DNA of 64,000 bases from Clostridia bacterium (GTDB lineage: Bacteria; Bacillota; Clostridia; Christensenellales; CAG-138), in assembly GCA_017614315.1 (NCBI GenBank), contig JAGACA010000010.1, forward strand, positions 166,511 to 230,510, read 5' to 3'. Every line of letters starts with the position of its first letter. The stretch's first letter is position 1. A program made the position numbers and the translations under genes. Under the pieces are notes generated by a model that made no database searches, was not told the DNA's origin, and saw only the letters and a list, made by a program, of their open reading frames with translations. Below are positions 26,861 to 35,607 of this stretch, one piece after another.

Positions 26861-27166
26861 ATGAGAATCAATCAGCACCCGATTCTTACCTTTGACCGCG
26901 GCAAGGAGATCAATTTCACCTTCAACGGTCAGCCGATGAAGGGTTATGAGGGCGAGACCATCGCCGCCGCTCTGCACGCGGCGGGCGTGAAGGTGCTCGC
27001 AAAGAGCCCCGAAAAGCACCGTCCCCGCGGATTCTACTGTGCGATAGGCAACTGCGCCTCCTGTCAGATGACGGTCGACGGAGAGCCCAACGTCCGCACC
27101 TGCATCACCCTCTTGAAAGAGGGCATGAAGGTCGAGACGCAGGAAGGAAAAGGGAGGATCAAATGA
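26861..27166 (+). CDS. (2Fe-2S)-binding subunit of an amine dehydrogenase complex (HcnA-like)
   Basis: A 101-residue Fer2_4-type protein with the plant-ferredoxin cysteine set Cys60, Cys65, Cys68 and Cys81 (CAIGNCASCQM, then RTC). Such subunits accompany FAD dehydrogenases in hydrogen cyanide synthase, opine oxidase, sarcosine oxidase and archaeal proline dehydrogenase complexes. The ATG at 26861 has AAAGG 10 bases upstream and is preferred to a TTG at 26843 that lies before that site. Its stop overlaps the start of the next FAD gene (ATGA), implying equimolar synthesis. Confidence 0.88.
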   Translation: MRINQHPILTFDRGKEINFTFNGQPMKGYEGETIAAALHAAGVKVLAKSPEKHRPRGFYCAIGNCASCQMTVDGEPNVRTCITLLKEGMKVETQEGKGRIK

Positions 27167-28245
27167 GAGAAGTCGAACTTTTGATCATCGGTTCCGGCCC
27201 CGCGGGTCTTTGCGCCGCCATCTCCGCGGCGTCGTCCGGCGCGAAGGTGCTCGTCCTCGAGCGCACGTTCAAGCCCGGCGGACAGCTTATCAAGCAGACC
27301 CACATGTTCTTCGGCTCGGAAAGCCAGTACGCCTCCCACAGGGGCGTCGATATCGCCGGCATACTCATGGACAAGGTCAATGAGCTCGGCGACAGGATCG
27401 AGATAATGCTCAACGCGACCGCGGTCGGCTTCTATGAGGACAACGTGGTCACAGTCCTGAAGGACGAAAAGGAGTATTTCAAAATCAGGGCGAAGTCGAT
27501 CATCTGCGCCACCGGCGCGTATGAGAAATCCCTTGCCTTCCCCAACAACGATCTTCCCGGCATTTACGGCGCTGGCGCCGTACAGACGCTGATGAACGTT
27601 TACGGCATCCGTCCCGGAAACCGCGTCCTTATGGTCGGCGCCGGCAATATCGGCGTTATCGTGAGCTATCAGCTCATGCAGGCCGGCATCGAGGTCGTCG
27701 CGGTGCTCGACGCCGCGCCCCGCATCGGCGCGTATCTTGTACACGCGTCGAAGCTGGCGAGGATGGGCGTGCCCATACTCACCTCCCATACGGTCAAGGA
27801 GGCCATCGGCACCGACTGCCTTGAGGCCGCCGTCGTATGCGAGGTCGACGACCGCTTCCGTCCGATACCCGGCTCCGAAAAACGCTACGACGTCGACGTC
27901 ATGTGTATTTCCGTAGGCCTTAGTCCCCTGAACGAGCTTTTGGCCATGCGCGGAGTCGAAATGAAATACGTTCCCCAGCTTTCGGGAAGCGTCCCTTTGA
28001 GAACGGTATCCTGCGAGACCAGCATCCCCGGCATTTTCGTCGCCGGCGACGCTTCCGGCATCGAGGAAGCAAGCTCCGCCATGGCGGAGGGTCATCTCGC
28101 CGGTCTCTGCGCCGCCGCGAAGCTCGGCCACGTGCCGGCGGATTTCGAGGAGCGCAGAGAGGGATATCTCAAACAGCTTGAGGACTTAAGATCCGGCCCC
28201 GTCGGAGACAGGATCCGCGCCGGAATGAAGTTAAGCCAGCTTTAA
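27163..28245 (+). CDS. FAD/NAD(P)-dependent oxidoreductase subunit (HcnB / PDH-alpha-like)
   Basis: A 360-residue two-dinucleotide-fold flavoprotein. The FAD site is GSGPAG near residue 10. ATGAYEKSLAFP and a second GAGNIGVI motif for NAD(P) follow, and FVAGDASG is near the C-terminus. It resembles the B subunit of hydrogen cyanide synthase, opine oxidase and the alpha subunit of archaeal proline dehydrogenase, but without the fused ferredoxin domains, which are separate genes here. It likely passes electrons from the substrate-oxidising flavoprotein to NAD or a ferredoxin. It is coupled to the preceding gene by a 4-base overlap. Confidence 0.87.
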   Translation: MREVELLIIGSGPAGLCAAISAASSGAKVLVLERTFKPGGQLIKQTHMFFGSESQYASHRGVDIAGILMDKVNELGDRIEIMLNATAVGFYEDNVVTVLKDEKEYFKIRAKSIICATGAYEKSLAFPNNDLPGIYGAGAVQTLMNVYGIRPGNRVLMVGAGNIGVIVSYQLMQAGIEVVAVLDAAPRIGAYLVHASKLARMGVPILTSHTVKEAIGTDCLEAAVVCEVDDRFRPIPGSEKRYDVDVMCISVGLSPLNELLAMRGVEMKYVPQLSGSVPLRTVSCETSIPGIFVAGDASGIEEASSAMAEGHLAGLCAAAKLGHVPADFEERREGYLKQLEDLRSGPVGDRIRAGMKLSQL

Positions 28246-28257
28246 GGAGGAACGTAT

Positions 28258-28746
28258 ATGTTTGAGAAAACAGGTGTGGCCGCACGCGAAATGGTCATGA
28301 CGAAATTTCCTCCCATCGAGAGGATCAACAAGGGTCCGGTCGCGGTCGTCGAGTGCTATCAGAAGATACCCTGCAACCCCTGCCAGACCGCCTGCCGCTT
28401 CGGCGCGATCCGTATTGGCGACGATATAAACGAGATCCCCGTGCGCGACGAAGACCTCTGCACCGGCTGCGGCGTATGCGTCGCCAAATGCCCGGGGCTG
28501 TCGATCATGATAGTCGACGGTTCCAAATCGGCCGACACGGTGGAGTTCCGGATCCCCTATGAATTCCTGCCTCTGCCCGAACCGGGCGAAAAGGTCGTTG
28601 GTCTTGACCGCGCCGGGCAGCCCGTCTGCGAGGCCAAGGTCATAAGGGTCATGGACCCCCCCTCCTTTGACCGTACCCCTGTCGTCACCCTCGAGGTCGG
28701 CCGCGAGTATCTCTATGACTTCAGAAATTTCAGGAGGGAGGCATAA
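28258..28746 (+). CDS. ferredoxin-type 4Fe-4S subunit
   Basis: A 162-residue protein with two candidate four-Cys sets: Cys33, 39, 42 and 46 (the last three in CNPCQTAC) and Cys68, 71, 74 and 78 in CTGCGVCVAKC. It could carry two [4Fe-4S] clusters or one degenerate and one regular. The C-terminal 70 residues (IVDGSKSADTVEFRIPYEFL onward) are not ferredoxin-like and may be a docking domain. GGAGG lies close before the ATG. It sits between the two flavoprotein genes, so it is probably the internal electron relay of the complex. Confidence 0.85.
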   Translation: MFEKTGVAAREMVMTKFPPIERINKGPVAVVECYQKIPCNPCQTACRFGAIRIGDDINEIPVRDEDLCTGCGVCVAKCPGLSIMIVDGSKSADTVEFRIPYEFLPLPEPGEKVVGLDRAGQPVCEAKVIRVMDPPSFDRTPVVTLEVGREYLYDFRNFRREA

Positions 28747-28750
28747 CAAA

Positions 28751-29032
28751 ATGGATGAGAACACCATCATCTGCCGTTGTTCCGACGTCACGCTGAAGGA
28801 CATAAGGGATCTTATAGCCCAGGGCTACGTTACATACGACGAGATAAAGAGGATCACCCGCATAGGCATGGGTCCCTGTCAGGGCAAGACCTGCGGGCAG
28901 CTCGTGCTCAGGGAGATAGCCAACGCCACGGGTCAGAACATTGCCGACCTCAAGTTCCACAACATCCGTCCCCCGGTGGTCGGCGTGAAGCTGCACCTTA
29001 TCGCAGAGGAGGCCTTGAAGAATGAAGAATAA
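28751..29032 (+). CDS. BFD-like [2Fe-2S] subunit
   Basis: A 93-residue protein of the bacterioferritin-associated ferredoxin (Fer2_BFD) type, with Cys8-x-Cys10 and Cys43-x4-Cys48 as expected. In HcnB-like proteins and archaeal proline dehydrogenases this domain is often fused to the NAD-linked flavoprotein; here it stands alone. The ATG at 28751 has GGAGG 10-11 bases upstream; an earlier in-frame ATG lies inside the preceding gene. Its end overlaps the next gene by 11 bases. Confidence 0.85.
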   Translation: MDENTIICRCSDVTLKDIRDLIAQGYVTYDEIKRITRIGMGPCQGKTCGQLVLREIANATGQNIADLKFHNIRPPVVGVKLHLIAEEALKNEE

Positions 29033-30170
29033 AGCTGATATCGTAATAATCGGCGCCGGCATGTCCGGCTGTTCCATCGCCTACAATCTGGCCGTACGCG
29101 GCGCAAAGAACATCGTGGTGCTGGAAAAGGGCTTCATCTGCTCCGGTTCTACCGGCGCCTGCGGCGCGGGATTCCGCATGCAGTGGGGCACCGAGATGAA
29201 CTGCCGCATGTCCAAGTTCTCGACCGAATTCTTCGAGCACGCGAACGACATACTCGAGTATGACGGCGACATCGAGCTCCGTCAGTCGGGCTATCTGATG
29301 ATCGCCGACACGGAGAAGGAGCTGACCCAGTTCAGAAAGAACATCGAGGTCCAGCACGCCTGCGGCATACCCTCGCGCATGGTCAGCCTTGAGGAGGCCA
29401 AGGAGATCGTCCCCCACCTCAACACCGACATACTCTCCGGCGCGGCTTTCTGCCAGAAGGACGGCTTCCTGAATCCCCACAAGACCACCGACGCGTTCTA
29501 TAAGGCCGCGAAGAGGCTGGGCGTCGAGTTCAACACGTATACCGAGGTCACCGGCATAAAGGTCGAAAAGGGCAGGATCGCAGGCGTGGAGACCAACAGG
29601 GGCTATATCGAGACCCGCGTGGTCGTCAACGCCGCGAACGCCTGGTCGCAGGGCATCGCAAAGATGGTCGGCGTGGATCTGCCGCTTTACTCCGAGCGTC
29701 ACCAGATACTGGTCACCGAGCCCGTCGAGCCCATGCAGGATCCCATGGTAATGGCGTTCAACCTCAATCTTTACGTTCAGCAGACGCCGCACGGCTCGTT
29801 TATTATGGGCCGCAGCGACTCCGGCGAGCCGAGAGATCTGAGGAGGACTTCCTCGTGGCACTTCCTTGAGGAGATGGCGAAGACGATCGATAACGTGCTG
29901 CCTGCCATCGGCAGACTGCGCGTCATCCGCCAGTGGGCGGGTCTTTACAACATGTCTCCCGACCGTCAGCCCATATACGACAAGGTCGAGGGCGTCGAGG
30001 GCTTCTATGTAGCCGTCGGCTTCAGCGGTCACGGATTCATGTTCGGTCCCGTCACCGGCACCGTGATGTCCGAGATGATACTCGGCATGGAGCCCACGAT
30101 CGACGCTTCGAGGCTGAGGCTCACCCGCTTTGCCGAGGGCAATCTCTTCACCGAGCCCTCCGTTGTTTGA
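29022..30170 (+). CDS. DAO-family FAD oxidoreductase, substrate-oxidising subunit (proline dehydrogenase beta / SoxB / HcnC-like)
   Basis: A 382-residue D-amino-acid-oxidase-fold flavoprotein. The FAD motif is GAGMSG (residues 11-16), followed by GSTGACGAGFRMQWG, and a C-terminal GFSGHGFMFGP signature is typical of sarcosine oxidase beta and archaeal dye-linked L-proline dehydrogenase beta. It should oxidise an N-substituted or cyclic secondary amine. The P5C dehydrogenase at the head of the operon makes L-proline the best guess; hydroxyproline, sarcosine or glycine are alternatives. A strong terminator follows. Confidence 0.86.
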   Translation: MKNKADIVIIGAGMSGCSIAYNLAVRGAKNIVVLEKGFICSGSTGACGAGFRMQWGTEMNCRMSKFSTEFFEHANDILEYDGDIELRQSGYLMIADTEKELTQFRKNIEVQHACGIPSRMVSLEEAKEIVPHLNTDILSGAAFCQKDGFLNPHKTTDAFYKAAKRLGVEFNTYTEVTGIKVEKGRIAGVETNRGYIETRVVVNAANAWSQGIAKMVGVDLPLYSERHQILVTEPVEPMQDPMVMAFNLNLYVQQTPHGSFIMGRSDSGEPRDLRRTSSWHFLEEMAKTIDNVLPAIGRLRVIRQWAGLYNMSPDRQPIYDKVEGVEGFYVAVGFSGHGFMFGPVTGTVMSEMILGMEPTIDASRLRLTRFAEGNLFTEPSVV

Positions 30171-30184
30171 AGAATAAAAGCAAT

Positions 30185-30212
30185 AAAAAAACCGGCCGAT
30201 GGCCGGTTTTTT
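30185..30212. terminator. bidirectional terminator between the proline cluster and the malic enzyme operon
   Basis: CCGGCC/GGCCGG stem (30192-30197 with 30201-30206) with a GAT loop, flanked by seven A on the left and six T on the right. Confidence 0.9.
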
Positions 30213-30241
30213 ATATGTGATCATACGTCTTATACCGAGTA

Positions 30242-31417
30242 TCAGATCCTCGCGACGCCGCTCCTTCTCGCCGCCTCGGCAACGGCCTCGGAGACCGCTT
30301 TCCCCACCCTCTTGTCAAAGGCCTTGGGGATGATGTAGTCGGGAGAGAGCTCCTCGTCGGAGATGAGCCCCGCGAGCGCGTAAGCCGCGGCGATCTTCAT
30401 CTCGTCGTTGATGTCCGAAGCGCGCACGTCGAAGGTGCCGCGGAAAATGCCCGGGAACGCGAGCACGTTGTTGATCTGGTTGGGATAATCGCTCCTGCCC
30501 GTCGCAATGACCTTCGCGCCGCCGGCCTTCGCGTCGTCGGGGAAGATCTCGGGAGTGGGGTTGGCGCAGGCAAAGACTATGGCGTCCTTGGCCATCGTCT
30601 TGACCATGTCGACGGTAACGGTGTTCGGGGCGGAGACGCCGATGAACACGTCAGCACCGACGAGCGCGTCGGCCAAGGTGCCCTTCCTGCACTCGAGGTT
30701 GGTGACGAGAGCCATCTCCTCCTTGATGGGATTCATGCCTTTTTCGCGTCCCTTATAGATGATGCCGGTGCGGTCGCAGAGAGTGATGTTCCTGACGCCC
30801 GACGAGAGCAAAAGCTTCGCTATCGCGATGGAAGCCGCGCCCGCGCCGTTTATGACGACCTTTATCCCGTCCATCTTTTTGCCGACGACCTTAGTCGCGT
30901 TCATGAGCCCGGCGAGGGTGATGACCGCGGTGCCGTGCTGATCGTCGTGGAAGATGGGGATATCGCATTTTTCCTTGAGCTTTTTCTCGATCTCGAAGCA
31001 CCTGGGAGCGGCGATGTCCTCTAAGTTGACGCCGCCGAAGCTGCCGGAGATGAGGTATATGGTGTTGACGATCTCATCGACGTCCTTGCTCTTTATGCAG
31101 AGAGGGAACGCGTCGACTCCGCCGAAGCTCTTGAACAGGACGCATTTGCCCTCCATTACGGGCATTCCCGCCTCCGGACCGATGTCGCCGAGGCCGAGCA
31201 CCGCGGTGCCGTCCGTTACGACAAGGCAGAGATTGTGGCGGCGGGTGAGCTCGTAGCTCAGATCGACGTCCTTCTGTATCTCGAGGCAGGGCTGCGCCAC
31301 GCCGGGAGTGTACGCGAGGGAAAGATCCTCCTTCGTCTCGACGGGAACGGTCGCCACGACCTCGATCTTGCCCTTCCATTCTTTATGAAGTCTTAATGAT
31401 TCTTTTGCGTAATCCAT
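30242..31417 (-). CDS. malic enzyme (malate dehydrogenase, oxaloacetate-decarboxylating)
   Basis: A 391-residue short-form malic enzyme that converts malate to pyruvate and CO2 with NAD(P). Visible marks are SLAYTPGVAQPCLEI (catalytic Tyr), GLGDIGPEAGMPVMEGK, the metal-site Glu/Asp in FHDDQHGTA, and the dinucleotide fold GAGAASIAI. The phosphotransacetylase-like tail of long bacterial enzymes is absent. Cofactor preference is not clear. It is the last gene after glpK and the Ldh_2-family gene, which points to malate or C3 metabolism. Confidence 0.93.
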   Translation of the reverse strand: MDYAKESLRLHKEWKGKIEVVATVPVETKEDLSLAYTPGVAQPCLEIQKDVDLSYELTRRHNLCLVVTDGTAVLGLGDIGPEAGMPVMEGKCVLFKSFGGVDAFPLCIKSKDVDEIVNTIYLISGSFGGVNLEDIAAPRCFEIEKKLKEKCDIPIFHDDQHGTAVITLAGLMNATKVVGKKMDGIKVVINGAGAASIAIAKLLLSSGVRNITLCDRTGIIYKGREKGMNPIKEEMALVTNLECRKGTLADALVGADVFIGVSAPNTVTVDMVKTMAKDAIVFACANPTPEIFPDDAKAGGAKVIATGRSDYPNQINNVLAFPGIFRGTFDVRASDINDEMKIAAAYALAGLISDEELSPDYIIPKAFDKRVGKAVSEAVAEAARRSGVARI

Positions 31418-31432
31418 ACATTTATCTCCTTC

Positions 31433-32548
31433 TTATTTCTCGAAATCGAACTTGAACGGGAGGTCGTACCAGTCGCGGACGGTGGTAAGATCCTTCTGCA
31501 CGCCTTCGCCGACGGGGACTCCCCTGTCCTTCCTGTCGAGCCACATGAGGTATTCCTTCTCGCCCGCAGTGTAGATGCGCTCGCGGCCGGGGGCCTTTTG
31601 GCTCGCGCGGAGCTCTCTTAAGATATTGCCGCAGGTCGTCCTGAAGGTCTCCTGTCCCATGAACGCGTCGGGATCGACGACGAGGAACCAGTGACCGAGG
31701 TGGTAAGGACGCTTGTTGCCGTTCTCGTCGACGCCGGTGAGCATCTTGAGATAGCTGCCCGCCTGAAGCGCCGCGGAGAGCACCTCGACGACGGTCGCAT
31801 AGCCGTAGCCCTTATAGCCGGCAAGATCGTCGTTTATGCCGCCGAGGGGCGCGAGCGCCGCGGTGCCGGCGGTAAGATCCTTTAGTATCTCAACCGAATC
31901 GGTGAGCGCCTCGCCGTTATGGCCGATGACCATGCCCGCGGGGGTGTCCTTGCCGTTCCTGGCGAAGTATTCGATCTTGCCCCTCTGCGTGATGCTGGTA
32001 GCGCAGTCGATGACGAAGGGGAACTCCTCGTCGGTGGGGAGACCGATCGTCAGGGGATTGGTGCCGAGCATGTTCTCGACGCCGAACGTTGGAGCGATCG
32101 AAGGCCTTGCGTTGGTGCCCGTCATGCCGATCATGCCCTGCTTCGTGGCCATGGTCACCCAGTAGCCGGCGATGCCGTAATGCGAGGAATTCCTGATCGC
32201 GCCCATGGCGAGGCCGTATTTCTTCGCCTTTTCGATGAGCTTCTCCATCATATGATAGGAGGCGACCATGCCCATGCCGTCGTGCGCGTCGGTGACCATG
32301 GTCGTCGGGGTCTCCTTGAGCACCTCGATCTCCGTGACGGGATTGAGTATCCCCGCGCGGATGCGGTCGATATAGATGGGCTTGAAGCGGTTGCAGCCGT
32401 GGCTCTCGATGCCGCGGCGGTCGGACTCCATCAGAACGTCGGCGCAGATCGCGGCGTCGTCTTCGGGAAGGCCGATGGCCTTGAAAGCGGCGCGCATGAA
32501 GTCGCCTATCTGCTGCCAGGAAACATAAGGACGGGTTTCGTTGATCAT
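31433..32548 (-). CDS. Ldh_2-family NAD(P)-dependent oxidoreductase (malate/L-lactate dehydrogenase type)
   Basis: A 371-residue member of the non-Rossmann MDH2/LDH2 family, which includes malate, sulfolactate, ureidoglycolate and delta-1-piperideine-2-carboxylate/pyrroline-2-carboxylate reductases. Motifs include SHYGIAGYW, TGTNARPSIAPTFG, LGTNPLTIG and a late GYKGYG. Substrate cannot be fixed by sequence. Adjacency to malic enzyme favours malate, while the proline cluster across the terminator makes the pyrroline-2-carboxylate branch worth considering. AAAGGA lies 11 bases before the ATG. Confidence 0.85.
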   Translation of the reverse strand: MINETRPYVSWQQIGDFMRAAFKAIGLPEDDAAICADVLMESDRRGIESHGCNRFKPIYIDRIRAGILNPVTEIEVLKETPTTMVTDAHDGMGMVASYHMMEKLIEKAKKYGLAMGAIRNSSHYGIAGYWVTMATKQGMIGMTGTNARPSIAPTFGVENMLGTNPLTIGLPTDEEFPFVIDCATSITQRGKIEYFARNGKDTPAGMVIGHNGEALTDSVEILKDLTAGTAALAPLGGINDDLAGYKGYGYATVVEVLSAALQAGSYLKMLTGVDENGNKRPYHLGHWFLVVDPDAFMGQETFRTTCGNILRELRASQKAPGRERIYTAGEKEYLMWLDRKDRGVPVGEGVQKDLTTVRDWYDLPFKFDFEK

Positions 32549-32577
32549 GATATCTTGATTCCTTTCGAAATGTTATT

Positions 32578-34080
32578 TCAGTCTGCCCAGTTTCTCGAGC
32601 GTTCGACCGCCCTTTTCCATTCGGAATAGAGCTTGCCGCGCTTCTCCTCGCCTATGCGGGGAGTGAACATCCTTTCGACCTTGCGGTTCTTTTCGATGTC
32701 GTCGAGATCCTTCCAGAAGCCGGTATGAAGCCCCGCGAGATAAGCCGCGCCGAGAGCCGTCGTTTCGACCACGGCGGGACGGTCTATCGCCACGCCGAGC
32801 ATATCGGACTGGATCTGCATGAGTATGTTGGAAACGGAGGCGCCGCCGTCGACGCGAAGCTGGGAAAGCTTGAATCCGATGTCGTCCTCCATAGCGGTGA
32901 TGAGATCCTTGACCTGATACGCGATCGAGTCGAGCACCGCCCTTGCGATATGCGCCGCTGTCGTGGCGCGGGTAAGCCCGACCATCGTGCCCCTCGCGTA
33001 CATATCCCAATAGGGCGCGCCGAGCCCGGTGAACGCCGGGACGAGTATCACTCCGCCCGAATCCTCGACGCTTTCGGCGAGTATGTTCACCTCCGGAGCT
33101 GACTTGATGAGCCCGAGCCCGTCGCGGAGCCACTTGATAACGCTGCCCGCGTTGAAGACGCTGCCCTCCAGGGCGTATTCGACCTTGCCGTCGAGCCCCC
33201 ACGCGATCGTCGAAACGAGCCCGCTGCGGCTGCGCATCGAGGTCTCGCCGGTGTTCATCATGAGGAAGCAGCCTGTGCCGTAAGTGTTCTTAGCCTGTCC
33301 CTTCGAGAAGCAGGCCTGTCCGAACAGCGCCGCCTGCTGGTCGCCCGCGACGCCGGAGATGGGTATGCCGACGAGGGATTCGAGCCCGGTTATGCCGGGA
33401 GCGACCGTGCCGAAGTCGCCCGACGACGGCCTTGCCTCGGGCATCATGCATCTCGGTATGCCGAGGACGCCCAGTATCTTATCGTCCCATTCGAGACGGT
33501 CGATGTCGAAGAGCATGGTTCGGGAGGCGTTGGAGTAATCCGTCGCGTGCACCTTTCCGCCGGTCAGCCACCAGATGAGCCACGTGTCGACAGTGCCGAA
33601 GAGGAGCTCGCCCCTCTCGGCCTTCTCCCTCGCTCCCTCGACGTTGTCGAGTATCCATTTGATCTTGGTCGCGGAGAAATATGCGTCGATCAGAAGGCCG
33701 GTATGCTCGGTAACGTAATCGGAAAGTCCCGCGGCGATGAGCTTTTCGCAGATATCAGCCGTGCGTCTGCACTGCCACACGATGGCGTTGTAGATCGGCT
33801 TGCCGGTGTTTTTATCCCACACGACGGTCGTTTCGCGCTGATTGGTTATGCCTATCGCGGCGATCCTGTCGGAGGTGATCTCCCCCGCCTCCATGGCGCC
33901 GGTTATGGCGAGCTTCTGACTCCTCAAGATCTCGATAGGATCGTGCTCCACCCATCCGTCCCTGGGATAATACTGTTTGAATTCAAGCTGAGCGGTACCG
34001 TGTATGCCGCCTGATCTGTCAAAGAATATCGCCCTCGAGCTGGTCGTGCCCTGGTCGAGAGCAAGCACGTATTTTTCCAT
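32578..34080 (-). CDS. glpK: glycerol kinase
   Basis: A 500-residue FGGY kinase closely following the glycerol kinase pattern: [16 protein letters not shown], the [13 protein letters not shown] segment, [26 protein letters not shown] and the C-terminal [13 protein letters not shown]. It makes glycerol-3-phosphate from glycerol. GGGAGG is 9 bases from the ATG at 34080 and only 3 from a GTG at 34086, so the ATG is chosen. No glpF or glpD lies in the window. It heads the operon glpK, Ldh_2, malic enzyme. Confidence 0.94.
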   Translation of the reverse strand: MEKYVLALDQGTTSSRAIFFDRSGGIHGTAQLEFKQYYPRDGWVEHDPIEILRSQKLAITGAMEAGEITSDRIAAIGITNQRETTVVWDKNTGKPIYNAIVWQCRRTADICEKLIAAGLSDYVTEHTGLLIDAYFSATKIKWILDNVEGAREKAERGELLFGTVDTWLIWWLTGGKVHATDYSNASRTMLFDIDRLEWDDKILGVLGIPRCMMPEARPSSGDFGTVAPGITGLESLVGIPISGVAGDQQAALFGQACFSKGQAKNTYGTGCFLMMNTGETSMRSRSGLVSTIAWGLDGKVEYALEGSVFNAGSVIKWLRDGLGLIKSAPEVNILAESVEDSGGVILVPAFTGLGAPYWDMYARGTMVGLTRATTAAHIARAVLDSIAYQVKDLITAMEDDIGFKLSQLRVDGGASVSNILMQIQSDMLGVAIDRPAVVETTALGAAYLAGLHTGFWKDLDDIEKNRKVERMFTPRIGEEKRGKLYSEWKRAVERSRNWAD

Positions 34081-34105
34081 TCGCACATACCTCCCATTTT
34101 ATGTA

Positions 34106-34135
34106 ATTATAATATATAAAGACATGCCAAGTCAA
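34106..34135 (-). promoter_or_regulatory. putative sigma-A promoter of the glpK operon
   Basis: Minus strand TTGACT (34135-34130), 18-base spacer, TATAAT (34111-34106). Confidence 0.65.
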
Positions 34136-34186
34136 GGGCGAAGGCAGCGCCATTGTCATATTTTATTACGGTCTTACTTTTTCTTC

Positions 34187-34215
34187 TTGCCAAACGGGAG
34201 ATTTAGGTTTATAAT
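34187..34215 (+). promoter_or_regulatory. sigma-A promoter of mreC-mreD-PBP2
   Basis: TTGCCA at 34187-34192, 17-base spacer, TATAAT at 34210-34215. Confidence 0.78.
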
Positions 34216-34248
34216 ATAAATGTAGAGATATACGTTAAGAGGAGACTT

Positions 34249-35097
34249 TTGCGTTTGAAGAAGTTTTTTTCGAACAAGCCCGTCATTATAATGATCGTCG
34301 CGGTGGTGCTGCTTCTGGTGCTCGCCTTCTTCTCTGCGGGCTCGCGTACGATCCCTTGGGTCGAAAGCGCGGTCGGCGCGATATCGAGGCCGATACAGAC
34401 TTTCGCGTACAAGGCGTCGAGCGGGATAGCGAACTTCTTCAAGGAGCTGTTCAACAGGACCGACGCGGATCTCGAGGTCTCGAGGCTGCGTCAGGAGCTT
34501 GCAATGAACGAACAGCTCAAGCTCGATTACGACGAGCTCCTGCTTGAAAACGAGCGGCTCAAGGCGCTTCTCAATTACGCTGGTGAGATAGGCGATTACA
34601 AATACGTCACGGCGAGCGTCACCGGAAGATCCGGCGGCGTATGGTTCGACGTGATCACGATAAACGCGGGACGCAATCAGGGCGTCGAGGTCGGTCAGCC
34701 CGTCATCTGCGGCGACGGTCTTGTTGGCCGCGTAACGGACGTCGGCGCTAACTGGTCGAAGGTCATCGCCATAATCGATTCCACCTTCACTGCGGCTGCC
34801 GCCGTCGAGAGGACGCGCGACAACTGCATGGTCCGCGGCGTTTTCTCCTCTTCCGACCCCTCCGGCACGCTTGAGCTTTATTATCTGCCGACGGATCTTA
34901 CCGACATAGTGCCCGGCGACGTGATAATGACGAGCGGCCTCGGCGGGATATTCCCCAAGGGCATCAGGATCGGCACCGTCAGCGAGGTCATGCTGGACGC
35001 CGATTCGTCTGGCGTCAACGCGATAATCACCCCCTCAGTTGATTTCATGCATCTTGAGGAGGTCATGGTAATAATCGGTACGGGAGGCGGTAACTGA
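34249..35097 (+). CDS. mreC: rod shape-determining protein MreC
   Basis: A 282-residue bitopic protein with a short cytosolic start, one membrane helix (about residues 12-30), a coiled coil (about 65-105) and the beta-rich MreC domain (DVITINAGRNQGVEVGQPV, then GLVGRVTDVG). It links the elongasome to penicillin-binding protein 2. The start is a TTG: AAGAGGAG ends 4 bases before TTG 34249 and 10 bases before a second in-frame TTG at 34255, so the exact choice is uncertain. mreB is not in the window. Its stop overlaps the mreD start by one base. Confidence 0.92.
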   Translation: MRLKKFFSNKPVIIMIVAVVLLLVLAFFSAGSRTIPWVESAVGAISRPIQTFAYKASSGIANFFKELFNRTDADLEVSRLRQELAMNEQLKLDYDELLLENERLKALLNYAGEIGDYKYVTASVTGRSGGVWFDVITINAGRNQGVEVGQPVICGDGLVGRVTDVGANWSKVIAIIDSTFTAAAAVERTRDNCMVRGVFSSSDPSGTLELYYLPTDLTDIVPGDVIMTSGLGGIFPKGIRIGTVSEVMLDADSSGVNAIITPSVDFMHLEEVMVIIGTGGGN

Positions 35098-35606
35098 TGC
35101 GTAAATGGCTTCTCGTGCTCGTGCTCGTTGTCGCGTTTTATCTCGACACGATGTTCTTCAACCTTCTTAACATCTACGGCATCCGTCCCGACGTGACGCT
35201 AGCCGTGGTGGTCGTCCTCGGCGTGCTCGCGGGCTCCGGTCCGGCGGCGGCGGCGGGATTCATATCCGGGCTGCTCGCCGACATACTGTTCAACAAGATC
35301 GTCGGGCTGACCGCGCTGTCCTATATGCTGTCCGGCTTTTTCGCGGGGTTCTTCTACCGCAAGTTCTACGCGGACAACATCATCATCCCCACGGTGCTCC
35401 TGCTCATCTGCTTCTTTGTCAAGGAGCATGTGTTCCTGATCGCGAGCCTGCTCGCGGGAGCGAAGCCCGCGTACTTCATGACGCTTATCACCTACATACT
35501 CCCCTCCCTTCTTCTGACGGGCGGCACGGTGATACTCGTCTACCTGCTGCTTAAAAAGACGCTGTATAAGCCTCTTTGGCGAAACGAAAAGATCGACGTA
35601 AGCTGA
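35097..35606 (+). CDS. mreD: rod shape-determining protein MreD
   Basis: A 169-residue integral membrane protein with five or six hydrophobic segments, the usual size for MreD. FFNLLNIYGIRPDVTL followed by GFISGLLADILFNKIVGL matches the family's conserved loop. It is part of the elongasome that guides lateral wall synthesis. TGATG overlap with mreC and a one-base gap before PBP2 show tight coupling. Confidence 0.9.
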   Translation: MRKWLLVLVLVVAFYLDTMFFNLLNIYGIRPDVTLAVVVVLGVLAGSGPAAAAGFISGLLADILFNKIVGLTALSYMLSGFFAGFFYRKFYADNIIIPTVLLLICFFVKEHVFLIASLLAGAKPAYFMTLITYILPSLLLTGGTVILVYLLLKKTLYKPLWRNEKIDVS

Positions 35607-35607
35607 A

